Assembly: GCA_003833135.1 (NCBI GenBank)
Contig: QZLH01000064.1
Span: 204,751 to 243,406 of the forward strand
Source of the DNA: Oehlia diaphana
Taxonomy: Eukaryota > Glomeromycota > Glomeromycetes > Glomerales > Glomeraceae
Length of the DNA stretch: 38,656 bases
Direction of reading: 5' to 3'
Positions 23,161 through 34,029 of the stretch are shown here, in pieces. Every line of letters starts with the position of its first letter. The stretch's first letter is position 1. The position numbers were made by a program, and so were the translations under genes. Under the pieces are notes generated by a model. That model was given only the letters and a program-made list of their open reading frames with translations, was not told where the DNA came from and made no database searches.

Positions 23161-24318
23161 ATTGTTTGAAATGATGTTTTTAAAAGGAATTTCAATTTTA
23201 TAAATTTAATAATTTTTTTTTTTTTTTTAGGAAAAAGGGAATTTGAACTCTTGTAAAAAAAAAAAGGGGAGAAAGGCACTTTAAATATCTGAATCATGTC
23301 AGATTTTATCGGATTTATTATATACATTATATACATATGATATATATACATTTGAAAGAAAAAGGGTTAGTCAAGTACAATGATATCGATTTCAACATAA
23401 AAAAAAAATTTTTTTTTTTTTTTATTTTATTACAATGAGATCTGCAAAATAAACAAGTAAACAATTTTTATCTAATATTAATAAAAAAAAAAAAAATTTT
23501 TTAAACTAAACTTTTGTAATAAAAATTTGACTTTGTTTGAATAAGCATTTAAGGTTTAATTCATTCAAAAAATTTTTTTTTTATTACTTTAAAATAAATA
23601 TCAGAAAACGGGGTGAAATTTTATAGTATAAATAATAAAATAGGTTGATTCAACACATACTCTCAAATGAGGAGACAAGAAGATAATAATATTCAATCAA
23701 AATTAGTAATACCAAACGCGATAATTTTAAAAAAATGTAGAAATGGAGAATCTAAGAAATAATTATTAACTTGGCTTTTTTTTAAATAAAAAAAAGTGTG
23801 ATAAAATCCGTCAAAATTAGATCATCACTCGACGACATTGTTCAGATTACCAATTGTGGCTAGCAATTTATTATAAAATATATTAATATATATAAAAAAA
23901 ACTTCAAACCAATCTGACAACAAGTTCGGCATATACCGACCTTTGTAATAATCACAAACGCACAAAACGTTAAAATATTATCTATATTATATCTATACAA
24001 ATGTTTACTAATAAATTACTACATAAATATTGAGTTTTTTTTATTATTATTCCAAAAAAAAAAGATCTCATGATTTAAAAACTTTAAGTTATTTTTTAGG
24101 AAAGGGAAATTCAAATAAGCCTAGTGTCAATCCTAAAAAAAAAATCATTGGTTCGAAACAGTTTTTTTCTTTGTTCGATTTGAACCAATTAGTGTTGCGA
24201 TAATTTAAATATGTTAAGTATGATTTTTTATCAAGATTAATTAATTATATATATAGTGAGCGCAGTAATAATACTGTGTATATAATTGGTAACGAACATA
24301 AATAATAATTCGTGCGCG
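23161..24318. other. Upstream region of the 22291-23160 gene, with homopolymers
   Basis: Runs of T or A of 9-16 bases occur near 23213-23229, 23400-23420, 23482-23495 and 23573-23582, with A/T dinucleotide stretches at 23322-23350. TATAAAA on the minus strand near 23617-23623 is the best TATA candidate but lies about 460 bases from the ATG. No further gene is seen. Confidence 0.4.
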
Positions 24319-24543
24319 ATGACCAAAAGAAGAAGGGCGAATTTTATGTGTTATCAATCGATTTTAGATCCTGCGGAGCAATTGATAAATTTAAATAGTT
24401 TAATTAGCGTATTATCATTATCAATGATTTTTCGTGATGATAAACAGGTTATTATCTACAAATATGTTAATTACGCTTTTACAATATGCATTTATAATAT
24501 GTATAATATGTTAATTACGCATATATACTGTATAATACGTTAA
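24319..24543 (+). CDS. Doubtful small frame running into a minisatellite
   Basis: The frame has 74 codons from a true ATG. The first 43 residues (MTKRRRANFMCYQSILDP and on to FRDDKQ) are varied and less A/T-driven than random frames here. The remainder (VIIYKYVNYAFTI...) is translation of the tandem repeat that starts near 24440. A TATATATA word lies about 65 bases before the ATG. 'CAGGTTATT' at the edge of the varied part could be a splice donor, in which case the minisatellite would lie in an intron. The opening faintly resembles the start of an HMG box, but the spacing is wrong and no tryptophan follows. It may not be a gene. Confidence 0.2.
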   Translation: MTKRRRANFMCYQSILDPAEQLINLNSLISVLSLSMIFRDDKQVIIYKYVNYAFTICIYNMYNMLITHIYCIIR

Positions 24544-25225
24544 TTGTAAAATGTTTCTGTAAATCTTCGCCGTTTATTTTATTTTTTTATTTAAAGTAAA
24601 ATTTATGATGTTATCATTAATTACGCATTTTACAATATTAATATGCATTTATATGTTAATTACGCATATATAATATGTTATTGTAGAATGTTTCTGTAAA
24701 TGTTCGCTTTTTATTTTTTTTTATTTCAAGTAAAATTTTTTTAAATTCATGATATCATATTATCATTTACAAATACGTTAATTACGTATTTTCAATACGC
24801 ATTTATAATATGTTAATTACGCATATATATAATACGTTCAGTTAATTGTAAAATGCTTCTGTAAATCTTCAGTTGGCCTTTTCTTTTTTTTTTATTTAAA
24901 GTAAAAAATTTTTTAAATTCATGATATTATCATTTACAAATACGTTAATTACGTATTTACAATACGCATTTATAATATGTTAATTACGAATATATATAAT
25001 GTTTCTGTAAATGTTCGCTTTTTATTTCAAGTAAAAGTTTTTTAAATTCATCTGCTTTTATTTTTTTTTATTTCAAGTAAAATTTTTTAAATTCATGATA
25101 TTATCATCTCAAATACGTTAATTACGCATTTACAATACGCATTTATAACATGTTAAAGCATATATATGTTAATTGTAGAATGTTTCTGTAAATCTTCGCC
25201 TTTATTTTTTTTTTTATTTCAAGTA
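24440..25225. repeat. Minisatellite, about five diverged copies of 135-180 bp
   Basis: Each unit contains, in order, 'tacaaatacgttaattacg', 'caatacgcatttataatatgttaattacgcatatata', 'aatgtttctgtaaatsttcgc' and a T-rich stretch ending 'tttcaagtaaaattttttaaattcatgat'. The 'tttctgtaaat' marker falls near 24554, 24690, 24857, 25002 and 25183. Units differ in A/T-run length and in the number of 'ttaattacgcat' words. Confidence 0.75.
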
Positions 25226-25343
25226 AATTTCATGCTTTCTCCCACGATACCTGCTGTAATAGAGTAAAAATTAAGAATATAATTGACTAATGATTACCAT
25301 TATCGCAATTGCCGCGTAACAAAAATTTAATACACTGGTTACA

Positions 25344-25530
25344 CTGGTCGAAGTGATATGGTTTCCACTATGGAAACATTGGTGTATATGATGGAAACTT
25401 GTCCAATTTGCATAACATTTCCATAACATTTCCACAATAACTGGAAACTACATTGAAATCTGGCATACACTATGGAAATTGGACAGGTTTCCACCAAATT
25501 TTAATAAAACTATATCTCTTCGACCTGTAT
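25344..25530. mobile_element. Nested inverted-repeat element (MITE-like)
   Basis: The outer arms are inverted copies, GGTCGAAGTGATATGGTTT (25347-25365) and AAACTATATCTCTTCGACC at about 25507-25525. Inside, ATGGAAACTTGTCCAATTT (about 25391-25409) is inverted at about 25475-25493 (ATTGGACAGGTTTCC). 'tggaaac', 'ttccat' words recur throughout. No coding capacity. The symmetry at two scales fits a small transposable element. Target duplication is not clear. Confidence 0.55.
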
Positions 25531-26082
25531 TAATATTATTGTGGTTGTTCAAAGGAGAAAGGGGTTAATCGCATTTTGTTCATTAAACTTCACTATATGC
25601 TGGAACACTCTTAGAGCTTTAAGGTACTAGAAACTCTGTAAAAAGGAATTTTACCGAAAAATGCACGCGATGGTTAAAAAAAAAAAAAAAAAGATTACGA
25701 TAAATTGAACTCATCAAAGTATGATCATTTGTTGAAATTGAAATAAATTTTTATTTATTTTTTGGGATATAATGATTATTTTCAAAAATATGAATGATTT
25801 ATGGGATGAGAAAAAAATTATTTTTTTTTTTCGCGTTCATTATAATAAGTACATCGAATTTGAAAGTCGAAGAAATAACTGTATGATTTTTTTTTTTTAT
25901 TAAATTTTTTTTTTCTTTTTTTTTTTTCTTTTATATTGATTTCTTATTTTTTCTCTATATAAAAAAGGTGAAATGTAGGTTTAGAATCGGAAATTATATA
26001 TAAGACTTATTTATATGCGCGCTATTATACTATTATACACTATAGTGTACATACGAAAAAGATTAATTGAAAGTACTTTTAA
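25531..26082. other. 3' flank of the 26083 HMG gene
   Basis: Homopolymers and a perfect 14-bp palindrome TACACTATAGTGTA (26036-26049) lie about 35 bases past the stop codon. No gene is seen. Confidence 0.4.
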
Positions 26083-27120
26083 TTAATTATCAAAATATGC
26101 GTAGGATGATCCAGGCTGATCCTTAGAGGAAAAAATCTCCTCATAATATTTTCTAATATTGTGTAATTGATCTTCACATAAAGGTGAAGGTGAAGGATGC
26201 ATATTAAATGTAGGGGGACTAACTTCGCTACTTGGATTAGGATAAGTTGGCGTAAGCAACGCCGTAGGAATATTAAGATTAAAATGAGGATTTGACATTT
26301 GAACGTTATGATCTGGCTGAATTGACGATTGATTATTCAAGCGAGGTAATGGGAAAGAAGTCGAAGTCTGATTTGTAAAATATTGGGGAAAAGGTTGTGG
26401 TGAAGGTATTTTCGAAATCATTGTAGGTGGTATAGGTGAATATAAATCGGGATAAATTTGTGCAGATGGAAGTGACATGTTAACTTGATCCGAGGGAAAT
26501 GAATCTTCGTCTGAGCGCGGTGAAGATGGGAAGGATGGTAGTGACATGACAACTTGATCTGAGGGAAGTCCATCTTTATCTTCGGATGGTAAAGTTACAG
26601 CTTTATTTTTCACAAGCGAATTTTTTGCCCGTCTGGGTTTATTTGCTTTATTTGTCGTGTCGTATGGTTTAAATGTAATATTCTTATTTTTTCTTTTAGA
26701 CTTTACCAATTTATAATCCGGGTATTTTTCTTTATGAAGTTCATTGACAACTTTAGCTAAATTTTCGAAATGTTTTTTTGTTTCGTCGGAAATTATTTCT
26801 TTCCAGATTCTTCCCGTGAATTGTCTTGATATAACCATTATTCGTTGGTTATTATATTTATGTTTTTTGCAAATATTTTCAGCAATCTTTCTGATGCCAA
26901 GTTCCATGATTTGATTCGAATATAGAATATTGCAATTAGATGGTCTTTTTGCTTGACCGTTCTTTTTTTCTTTTTTCGGTAAGAATTCGCCTGCGTTCGA
27001 ATTACTGCCGGTTTTAATCGCATTAAGTAACTTGCCAACGGTTTCGTTTATTTCATCTAAGTGTTCATCATAATGATTTGAAATATCTTGTTTGTTAGGT
27101 ACATTTCGTTTTGCGGCCAT
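26083..27120 (-). CDS. HMG-box protein, MATA-HMG type, with Pro/Ser-rich tail
   Basis: A 345-residue, single-exon protein starting MAAKRNVPNKQDI; the same start and upstream bases are conserved in the broken paralogue at 35059. The HMG box is about residues 58-136: KRPSNCNILYS opening, the core tryptophan W106 in 'RQFTGRIWKEIISDETKKHF', third helix to 'LHKEKYPDYKL'. Basic clusters follow (139-146 and 162-172), giving a bipartite nuclear signal. The rest (about 175-345) is Pro/Ser-rich and probably disordered, containing a duplicated segment (SDQVVMSLPS at 187-196 and SDQVNMSLPS at 210-219). The ATG is only about 90 bases from an assembly gap, so its promoter is largely unread. It is presumably a nuclear regulator; partners and targets are unknown. 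Confidence 0.85.
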   Translation of the reverse strand: MAAKRNVPNKQDISNHYDEHLDEINETVGKLLNAIKTGSNSNAGEFLPKKEKKNGQAKRPSNCNILYSNQIMELGIRKIAENICKKHKYNNQRIMVISRQFTGRIWKEIISDETKKHFENLAKVVNELHKEKYPDYKLVKSKRKNKNITFKPYDTTNKANKPRRAKNSLVKNKAVTLPSEDKDGLPSDQVVMSLPSFPSSPRSDEDSFPSDQVNMSLPSAQIYPDLYSPIPPTMISKIPSPQPFPQYFTNQTSTSFPLPRLNNQSSIQPDHNVQMSNPHFNLNIPTALLTPTYPNPSSEVSPPTFNMHPSPSPLCEDQLHNIRKYYEEIFSSKDQPGSSYAYFDN

Positions 27121-27140
27121 ATCGAGAATAAAACGTGAAA

Positions 27141-27208
<68 letters not shown>

Positions 27209-27211
27209 AAA

Positions 27212-28093
27212 NNNNNNNNNNNNNNNNNNNNNNNNNNNNNNNNNNNNNNNNNNNNNNNNNNNNNNNNNNNNNNNNNNNNNNNNNNNNNNNNNNNNNNNNN
27301 NNNNNNNNNNNNNNNNNNNNNNNNNNNNNNNNNNNNNNNNNNNNNNNNNNNNNNNNNNNNNNNNNNNNNNNNNNNNNNNNNNNNNNNNNNNNNNNNNNNN
27401 NNNNNNNNNNNNNNNNNNNNNNNNNNNNNNNNNNNNNNNNNNNNNNNNNNNNNNNNNNNNNNNNNNNNNNNNNNNNNNNNNNNNNNNNNNNNNNNNNNNN
27501 NNNNNNNNNNNNNNNNNNNNNNNNNNNNNNNNNNNNNNNNNNNNNNNNNNNNNNNNNNNNNNNNNNNNNNNNNNNNNNNNNNNNNNNNNNNNNNNNNNNN
27601 NNNNNNNNNNNNNNNNNNNNNNNNNNNNNNNNNNNNNNNNNNNNNNNNNNNNNNNNNNNNNNNNNNNNNNNNNNNNNNNNNNNNNNNNNNNNNNNNNNNN
27701 NNNNNNNNNNNNNNNNNNNNNNNNNNNNNNNNNNNNNNNNNNNNNNNNNNNNNNNNNNNNNNNNNNNNNNNNNNNNNNNNNNNNNNNNNNNNNNNNNNNN
27801 NNNNNNNNNNNNNNNNNNNNNNNNNNNNNNNNNNNNNNNNNNNNNNNNNNNNNNNNNNNNNNNNNNNNNNNNNNNNNNNNNNNNNNNNNNNNNNNNNNNN
27901 NNNNNNNNNNNNNNNNNNNNNNNNNNNNNNNNNNNNNNNNNNNNNNNNNNNNNNNNNNNNNNNNNNNNNNNNNNNNNNNNNNNNNNNNNNNNNNNNNNNN
28001 NNNNNNNNNNNNNNNNNNNNNNNNNNNNNNNNNNNNNNNNNNNNNNNNNNNNNNNNNNNNNNNNNNNNNNNNNNNNNNNNNNNNNNNNNNNNN
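27212..28093. other. Assembly gap (882 N)
   Basis: The N run is bounded on the left by a T-run then a long A-run (27141-27211) and on the right by an A-run then a T-run (28098-28130). Both edges fold on themselves, and such homopolymers commonly stop assembly. The missing part includes the promoter region of the 26083-27120 gene. Any frame drawn across the gap is artificial. Confidence 0.98.
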
Positions 28094-29740
28094 TATAAAA
28101 AAAAAAAAAAAAAAAAAATTTTTTTTTTTTATTATATTAAATATATACATATATACATATATACATAAAAAAAATTATACATACAAATATATATATATAT
28201 TTATAAATATATGCATATATTAAATAATTAAAAAAAGCAATAAATAAATTTGCTTGATTTACAATTTTGGAATGCTTATAAAGTTTTCAAAGTCAAAGGG
28301 CTAAAATATTCGATTAAACGGACTATTTATTAAAAAATTGGCATAAGTAATTAAATAATTATTTAATTATTTATATAGTATATTTTAATTGGAATATCAA
28401 TTCCGAGCCTAAGTAATATATAATATAAATAAAATCTATTTATAATGACAAAGCCGGCAATATACTTTTTTATATTAAAAAACTTCGAAATAAAAGGGTA
28501 ATTTTTTCAAAGTAAATGTGATATGTGATATAAATCCAAATTTAGGAATGATTTCAAAGCATTCTAAATAAAGTAAAGTAAAAAATTTTTTTTTTTTTTT
28601 TTTTTTTATGAACAAATTAAAATTAAATTAATTATGTCACTGATACGCAATTATTATACTAACACTAATAAATTATTTCATAAGGGATCGAAGAATTTGA
28701 CAAAAAATGATGGTTTGGTTATTTGAAAAATATCGAAAAAAATTATTAACGAACTACTCCGACATGCGCTGTGATGATCAATAAGTAGTACAGCTCTAAT
28801 TTTATTATTACCCACATCCTTTCTATAAAAATTTTCATTTTGTAATTTGATCAAAACTCCGTATTAAGTTAAATTTTCATTGTTTAGGAAAATCTCTTTT
28901 TTTATAAATCACCAAATTTAGCATTAGAACAAATAATTTTCTTCATTGTTAAAAGTTAGAGAATATTCACTCAGCAGGGGGGACACTACATCCGTTCGTT
29001 CTAACTGAATTTGTTTTTTTCCTTTTTTCTTAGAAAAGTCATAATTCTTATCAGAAATAACTTAAGTAAACAAATATTTAAATTTTTTTACACATGTTTT
29101 CTATGGTTTCTATTTTTAAATTTATGGAATACTCTCAAAGAAATTCGTTTTTCTATTCTGATTCTTTAGAGAAAATATTTTATAATAGTTTCATATAACT
29201 AAATTGGGGAAGAATTTATTATCCATGTGAAAAAAAAAGAAATTTAATTGTCCAAAGACCAAATTTTTCAAGTCAAAATAAAATCTTTTTTTTTTTCCGT
29301 AAATTATTTACGAAATTTAGAAAAAAAAAAAAAAAATTATTTCTTTTTTTTGGGTTGGGCTAAAAATATCTTTACATAAAATGTGTATTATGGATTTGGG
29401 AACTGGCCGTTCATATAAGGTGGTGCAAAGTAAATCAAAAGTAATCGAAATAATTGAAATCATAACAAATTAGTCAATGATGTTAAAATAATGCAAAAAT
29501 TTTTTCATCCTAGATTTTGTATTTCGTTAACCGATACCAAATTTATACTTAATTAACAGGTTAAAGGTATAAGGAGATAAGGAGTGACCCGGAACACAGA
29601 ACTGCTAACCCGAATCGTTGTTTCGTAAGACAAAAAAGATATGTACTGTATATAATATATTTATTATCCCTCATTGTAATTTATAATATAATCGGGTAAA
29701 CAATTAAGCAATTAATCAATCTTATTCGAGATTTTATTAT
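28094..29740. other. A/T-rich spacer
   Basis: Contains ATATACAT microsatellite at about 28140-28166, a T-run near 28588-28607 and an A-run near 29322-29336. No coding region, RNA gene or structured repeat is recognised. Confidence 0.5.
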
Positions 29741-30215
29741 CCGTTAACGTAGTATAAACTTAATAAAATAAGGAACCGATATCGCACTTCAAACCATTTG
29801 GAATGGATTTATGGAATTAAATATGCTCCAGTTTTTCTGCAGAACACCTATTAACTAAACGTACGGCAATAAGTAAATGTTGTAAAATCATTTATTTTAG
29901 CATACAACAGTCTTATTAAGATTCATTATGAATATTATCCGTTAACGTAGTAAAAATAAAGGAACCGATATCGCACCTCGAACCGGTTACACCAGAACCG
30001 CACCCTCGCTATTCTTATTAACGTACGATTGATATAGTAAATCATTTATTTCATTATACTTTATGTTAACGTAGTATAAAATTGAACCGTTATCGCACTC
30101 TGAACCAGTTGCAGTTTTTAGAATGGATCCATGGAATTAGCTGTTTTTCGTCTAGAACCGGATCCAATCATACTCCCTCGCTATTATTATTAACTAACGT
30201 ACGGGAAACAAATAA
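29729..30215. repeat. Degenerate tandem repeat, three copies of 120-200 bp
   Basis: Each copy contains 'gttaacgtagta...aaa' (29743, 29941, 30065), then 'gaaccgatatcgcac' or a variant, then 'gaacc', then 'ctcgctattnttattaac...cgtacg' (weak or changed in the first copy) and a 'taaatcatttattt'-like end. GGATCCATGGAATTAG-type sequence occurs in the first and third copies only. No coding frame. Its moderate GC and CG content sets it off from the spacer. Confidence 0.65.
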
Positions 30216-31310
30216 ATGATATAAATGATAGATAATGTTTAATAATTTTATTAATTGAACATTTTTTCAATAGCAGAATTTTTAAATAAATCTTCAATGT
30301 TTTAAACTGTGATATTCACTCATGGATTACACTAATAATATAGATTATATTAATATTTCCTACCTCGACTACTCCTCGACTCGTTGAACGCTCGAACACA
30401 AAAAAAAAAAAAAACCTTTGATCTATCTATAAAGTTTAAAATGATTAAATAGATATTATTTCGCGGTATAATAACAATAAACAATAAAAGATGTGTAAAA
30501 AATTTCGTTTGAAACTTTTTTAATATTTATGACTACGGCTTTTGCTGTAAATACTGTATGTTTTTAATAGCGAAAACAAAAAGAACGCCAATTTGCTGAT
30601 CTGTGACGTCTTTATGAAACATTATAACATGTGCATTCTGATGATGAAACATAATATTTATTTCAAATATAAATATAGTTAAATTATGATTCGTAATTGT
30701 TTCAATTATTTCATAAGCAAAAAAAAAATGTGAAATCAGCCGGTAAAAATATATAAACAAAAAAAAAAATATGGTTTATCTCTAATATCAATGTATTATA
30801 AATATTTGGTTCATTGATTTTTTAGAAAGAAAAAATAAGATTTGATGATCAACATTTTTATTGATATGAAACATTGCGTATATTACAAATTATAAATATT
30901 AGTTAAATCATGATAAGTATTTTAAGTATTTTGGCAAATTCAAACTTGTTTAACGTTGAGCGTGTAACAAAGAAAAATCTTTTTTTTTTTGTGTGGCGCG
31001 CAAATAAATAATTAATTTTACAAAATCTCATGTATTGTTTGTATTGTAGCATTCTAAAAAAAATTCTTAAAAGTCGATCTTCTGTGTTTTAAATTCGACT
31101 AGTAAATAATTGTGTATTAAACAGGATTTTTTGGACACACAAGTTTTTGTGATTATGATTCTTTTTTTAAAAAAAAACCAGTTTATATATGATAAATAGA
31201 TTTTCTAAAAATCTTTTATTCTCATGATCTATGATCTCAATTAAAAGATGAACGCGAGAATCAAATAATTGTAAAGAAAGACATCTTGCAATAATAATAA
31301 TGATGTCATC
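30216..31310. other. Spacer with a duplicated HMG-flank fragment
   Basis: No credible gene. A minus-strand frame at 30533-30760 has no ATG at its start. The part 30817-30940 resembles 34564-34640 and is listed separately. Confidence 0.4.
30817..30940. repeat. Copy of the 3' flank of the broken HMG gene at 34.6 kb
   Basis: 'gattttttagaaagaaaaa', 'tttgat..gatcaaca', 'gatgaaaca' or a close variant, and 'taagtattttggc' occur here and at 34564-34640 in the same order and orientation, with extra sequence here. In the 34.6 kb copy this segment abuts and partly overlaps the end of the HMG reading frame. Here no HMG box follows, so it may be the last trace of another lost copy. Confidence 0.4.
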
Positions 31311-31511
31311 ATGCATATTGCGTTTCTCATAATCGGAAATTTAAAAGAAACCGTGCATATTAACGCAGGAAAATTAAATATGCAATTAATACATGCAATA
31401 AATTATACGTTTGATATTGTGCATCCCCTTAAATTTATCAACAAAAAAATTTTGCCAATTGTAAAAGATAACAATGTTGATTTTGTAAAATACACGTTAG
31501 TCCATAAATAG
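31311..31511 (+). CDS. Doubtful small frame, no recognised domain
   Basis: A 66-codon frame from a true ATG, with varied residues (for example GNLKETVHINAGKLNMQLIH in the first half), less A/T-driven than most frames here. A TTATATAT word lies about 120 bases upstream. There is no signal peptide of clear form, no known motif and no paralogue in the window. It may be a chance frame or an exon. Confidence 0.2.
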   Translation: MHIAFLIIGNLKETVHINAGKLNMQLIHAINYTFDIVHPLKFINKKILPIVKDNNVDFVKYTLVHK

Positions 31512-32389
31512 GTTCTTAATTAGTAATGAAAGATAATTTCATTTTTCGGGAAAACAAATAATAATACTAAATTAACAATGAGATTTGTTGACTCGGTACA
31601 TACTCAGGATAAAGACATTCTCAATGTACATTTCGGATAAATGACATGTTTGTATTTTTTGTTTTTTTTTTCATTTTATGCTTAAATTTCGGCTTTACCA
31701 TTTATAGCTCAATTAAAAAAGAATTTCCGGATTGTGGCTTGGTGATATTATGATTTTATTCTAATAAAACTTAATGTCACCTTTTTATATTTATTAATTT
31801 AGATTTTTATTATAATATTTCCACGTGTATTTGATACTTTGGTAATATTCTTGATATGTTCACCGAGAGAGGTGTGTATATAAATAATCTAAAAAAATAT
31901 ATTATGTCAAGCGTGGATTACTTTAGAAAGTATATAACTGATCATTATCATTCTAATAATAACTGATCTTTGAGAATTAGAATGGGTTCATCACGAAGAA
32001 ACCCTGAAATATCATTGAATCAATATACAATAATCTATGATTTAGAAGGTAGATCAACTTCTAATTCTTAATTCTAATCAGTTGTGGAGATTAAGTTGAA
32101 TTATCTTTATAAATACCTAAATTTAATTTCTTAAACAATTTTATGGTTGTTTGATCTAATATTTTCTTTATAGAAGGAATTTATGACATATTAAATTGTG
32201 AATGATTTTTTAATGTCAAATTCTTAAAATTTATTGTAAAGTCTTTTAAATCTTTAATATATGAATTTAATTTTCAATTTACAATACCAAGAGTTAACCT
32301 ATAAATGGGTAATAAGTTATACCAGATTAACTACAGTAAGCAGATAATGGTTAATAATAGTTATGTATATACATATACTCTACATACTG
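31512..32389. other. Spacer
   Basis: No coding region. A loose inverted similarity is present between about 31958-31982 (aactgatctttgagaattag) and 32053-32086 (ctaattcttaattctaatcag). Nothing else is recognised. Confidence 0.4.
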
Positions 32390-33504
32390 TATATATTTAT
32401 TTTGTTAAAATTGTATATAAATTTTTTTTTTTATAATATTGTCTTGTACTATATAAAGTGCAATTCTTTATTTTTTGTTTATTTCTACTAAATCTTCAAA
32501 AAAATATATTTTGGTTTTCTATATAATTTTATGTATTAACATTTTAATACAAAAGTAAAAATCATTATACTTTAAAAAATATATAAACTATTTTATATTG
32601 TTTATCTATTTTTAATTTTTTTTTTTTTTTTGCAAGAATAAAAATTTTTTACTTATCAATTTAATTAATTATAATTAATTATATGTTATTATATAAAGCA
32701 TACTAAATAAATAATATAATATACACATCATTTTATTATTAAATATTAAGGACCAAAATGATCATTATAAGCTTTACTTCAATAAATTTAAAAAATATGA
32801 TATGCTAAGTATTAATACAATATATCTAATAAGTTTTATAAAGACATATATTAATAATTATTATTTTATATTTTTATATATACTATTATTATAATAATTA
32901 TACTTGTATATTTATATTATATTAAATAAATTTACATAAATTAATTTATTATTAATATATTGCTTATTTCCTTATTTCTATATTTTTTAAATAGATTTTT
33001 TTTTTTGTTTTTAGAATTAATATTTTTAGATTTATTTTTTTGTAATAAGAATTTTGCATACATTTTAAATTTTCTAATATAATATTTAGTATTATTAAAT
33101 CTAATTGATATTCTGATAAAAGAAATCTATTTATATAATTTATACTAATAATTTAAATTATTTCTCTTTATTTATTATAATATCATTATTTTGTAATTAT
33201 TATAAAAATTTATAATAATTTTTATTTAAAAGTAATATATAAATTTATAAAATATAAATTTAATATAAATTTATAATATAATTCCAATTAATTAAAAATA
33301 AATAAAATTAAAGATAAAACTAAAATAAAGATATATAAAATTAAATAAGTTAAAAATAAATAAAAAATAAAAAATATTATCTTAATACAAAAAATACAAA
33401 AGAATTAAAAAATTAAAAATATTTCAATTAAAAAAAAAATTTAAATAGAAATTTAAATAGAAATTTAAAAAAAATTTTAATTATACAAATAATTAATTAT
33501 TTAT

Positions 33505-33645
33505 TTTTTTTATAGTTCTTTTACAATTATATTAGTACTTATAGGTTTATTATTTATTTTTCTTAATTATTTTTTTTATAGTATCTTTTACAATTATATT
33601 AGTACTAATATTTATATATAGTTTTATTATTTATTTTTTTTTAGT
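33505..33645. repeat. Tandem duplication of about 70 bp
   Basis: The block 'tttttatagt.cttttacaattatattagtact' followed by 'tttattatttatttttttt' occurs twice in direct orientation, starting near 33507 and 33571. It lies in the extreme A/T island. Confidence 0.55.
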
Positions 33646-33960
33646 AAACAAAAGAAATTATACACTATATAAAAAACTTTATTTTATTTTAATATAATTA
33701 ATTTATAAACTACTTATTATTTTTTAATAAAACCTTACATATATACTGTCAGGTAATCTTGTTGATTACTTAGATATAAAATGTACCATCTTAGTAAAAA
33801 TGCCCTAAGGTATTATATAAAATTTAATTAATTACTATTTATTTATATTATATTATAAAAATTAAAGAATTTGTGTAGATTTTTTTTTAAAATCCTATTT
33901 ATACAATATAATTAATGAATAAAAAAAAAATTACATAATTTAAAAAATTATTTATAAAAA

Positions 33961-34029
33961 TTATTCCATTAATGTGATAGCAGAATTGATAGCAGAACAA
34001 GCAGCATCAAAAACTTTTTCTACTAATCC
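33961..34029 (-). other. Exon-like islet: possible terminal exon of an unseen gene
   Basis: On the minus strand, 'aactatatag' ending in AG is followed directly by 22 open codons and a stop, reading GLVEKVFDAACSAINSAITL-ME. Composition is ordinary inside the islet and extreme A/T on both sides, as expected for an exon. Codon and residue use look protein-like. Just upstream in this frame is a stop (the splice acceptor itself), so a preceding exon would be needed, and I could not find one. It could equally be a surviving scrap of a dead gene. Confidence 0.25.

Noticed and set aside
24319..24360. KRRRANFMCYQ as the opening of a sixth HMG box
   Set aside because: Spacing between the Asn and the aromatic residue is one short, and no core tryptophan or basic third helix follows.
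27095..28150. 351-codon minus-strand frame
   Set aside because: It exists only because the 882 N of the assembly gap contain no stop; its ends are translated homopolymers.
30533..30760. 75-codon minus-strand frame with a fairly protein-like end (KDVTDQQIGVLFVFAI)
   Set aside because: The first codon is TTG, the first true ATG leaves about 40 codons, and no acceptor site could be tied to it. Kept out for lack of support.
33735..33815. Minus-strand TKMVHFISK, reminiscent of a Ty3/gypsy integrase-region motif
   Set aside because: Only about nine residues, followed by a stop, with no neighbouring polyprotein sequence. Chance cannot be excluded.
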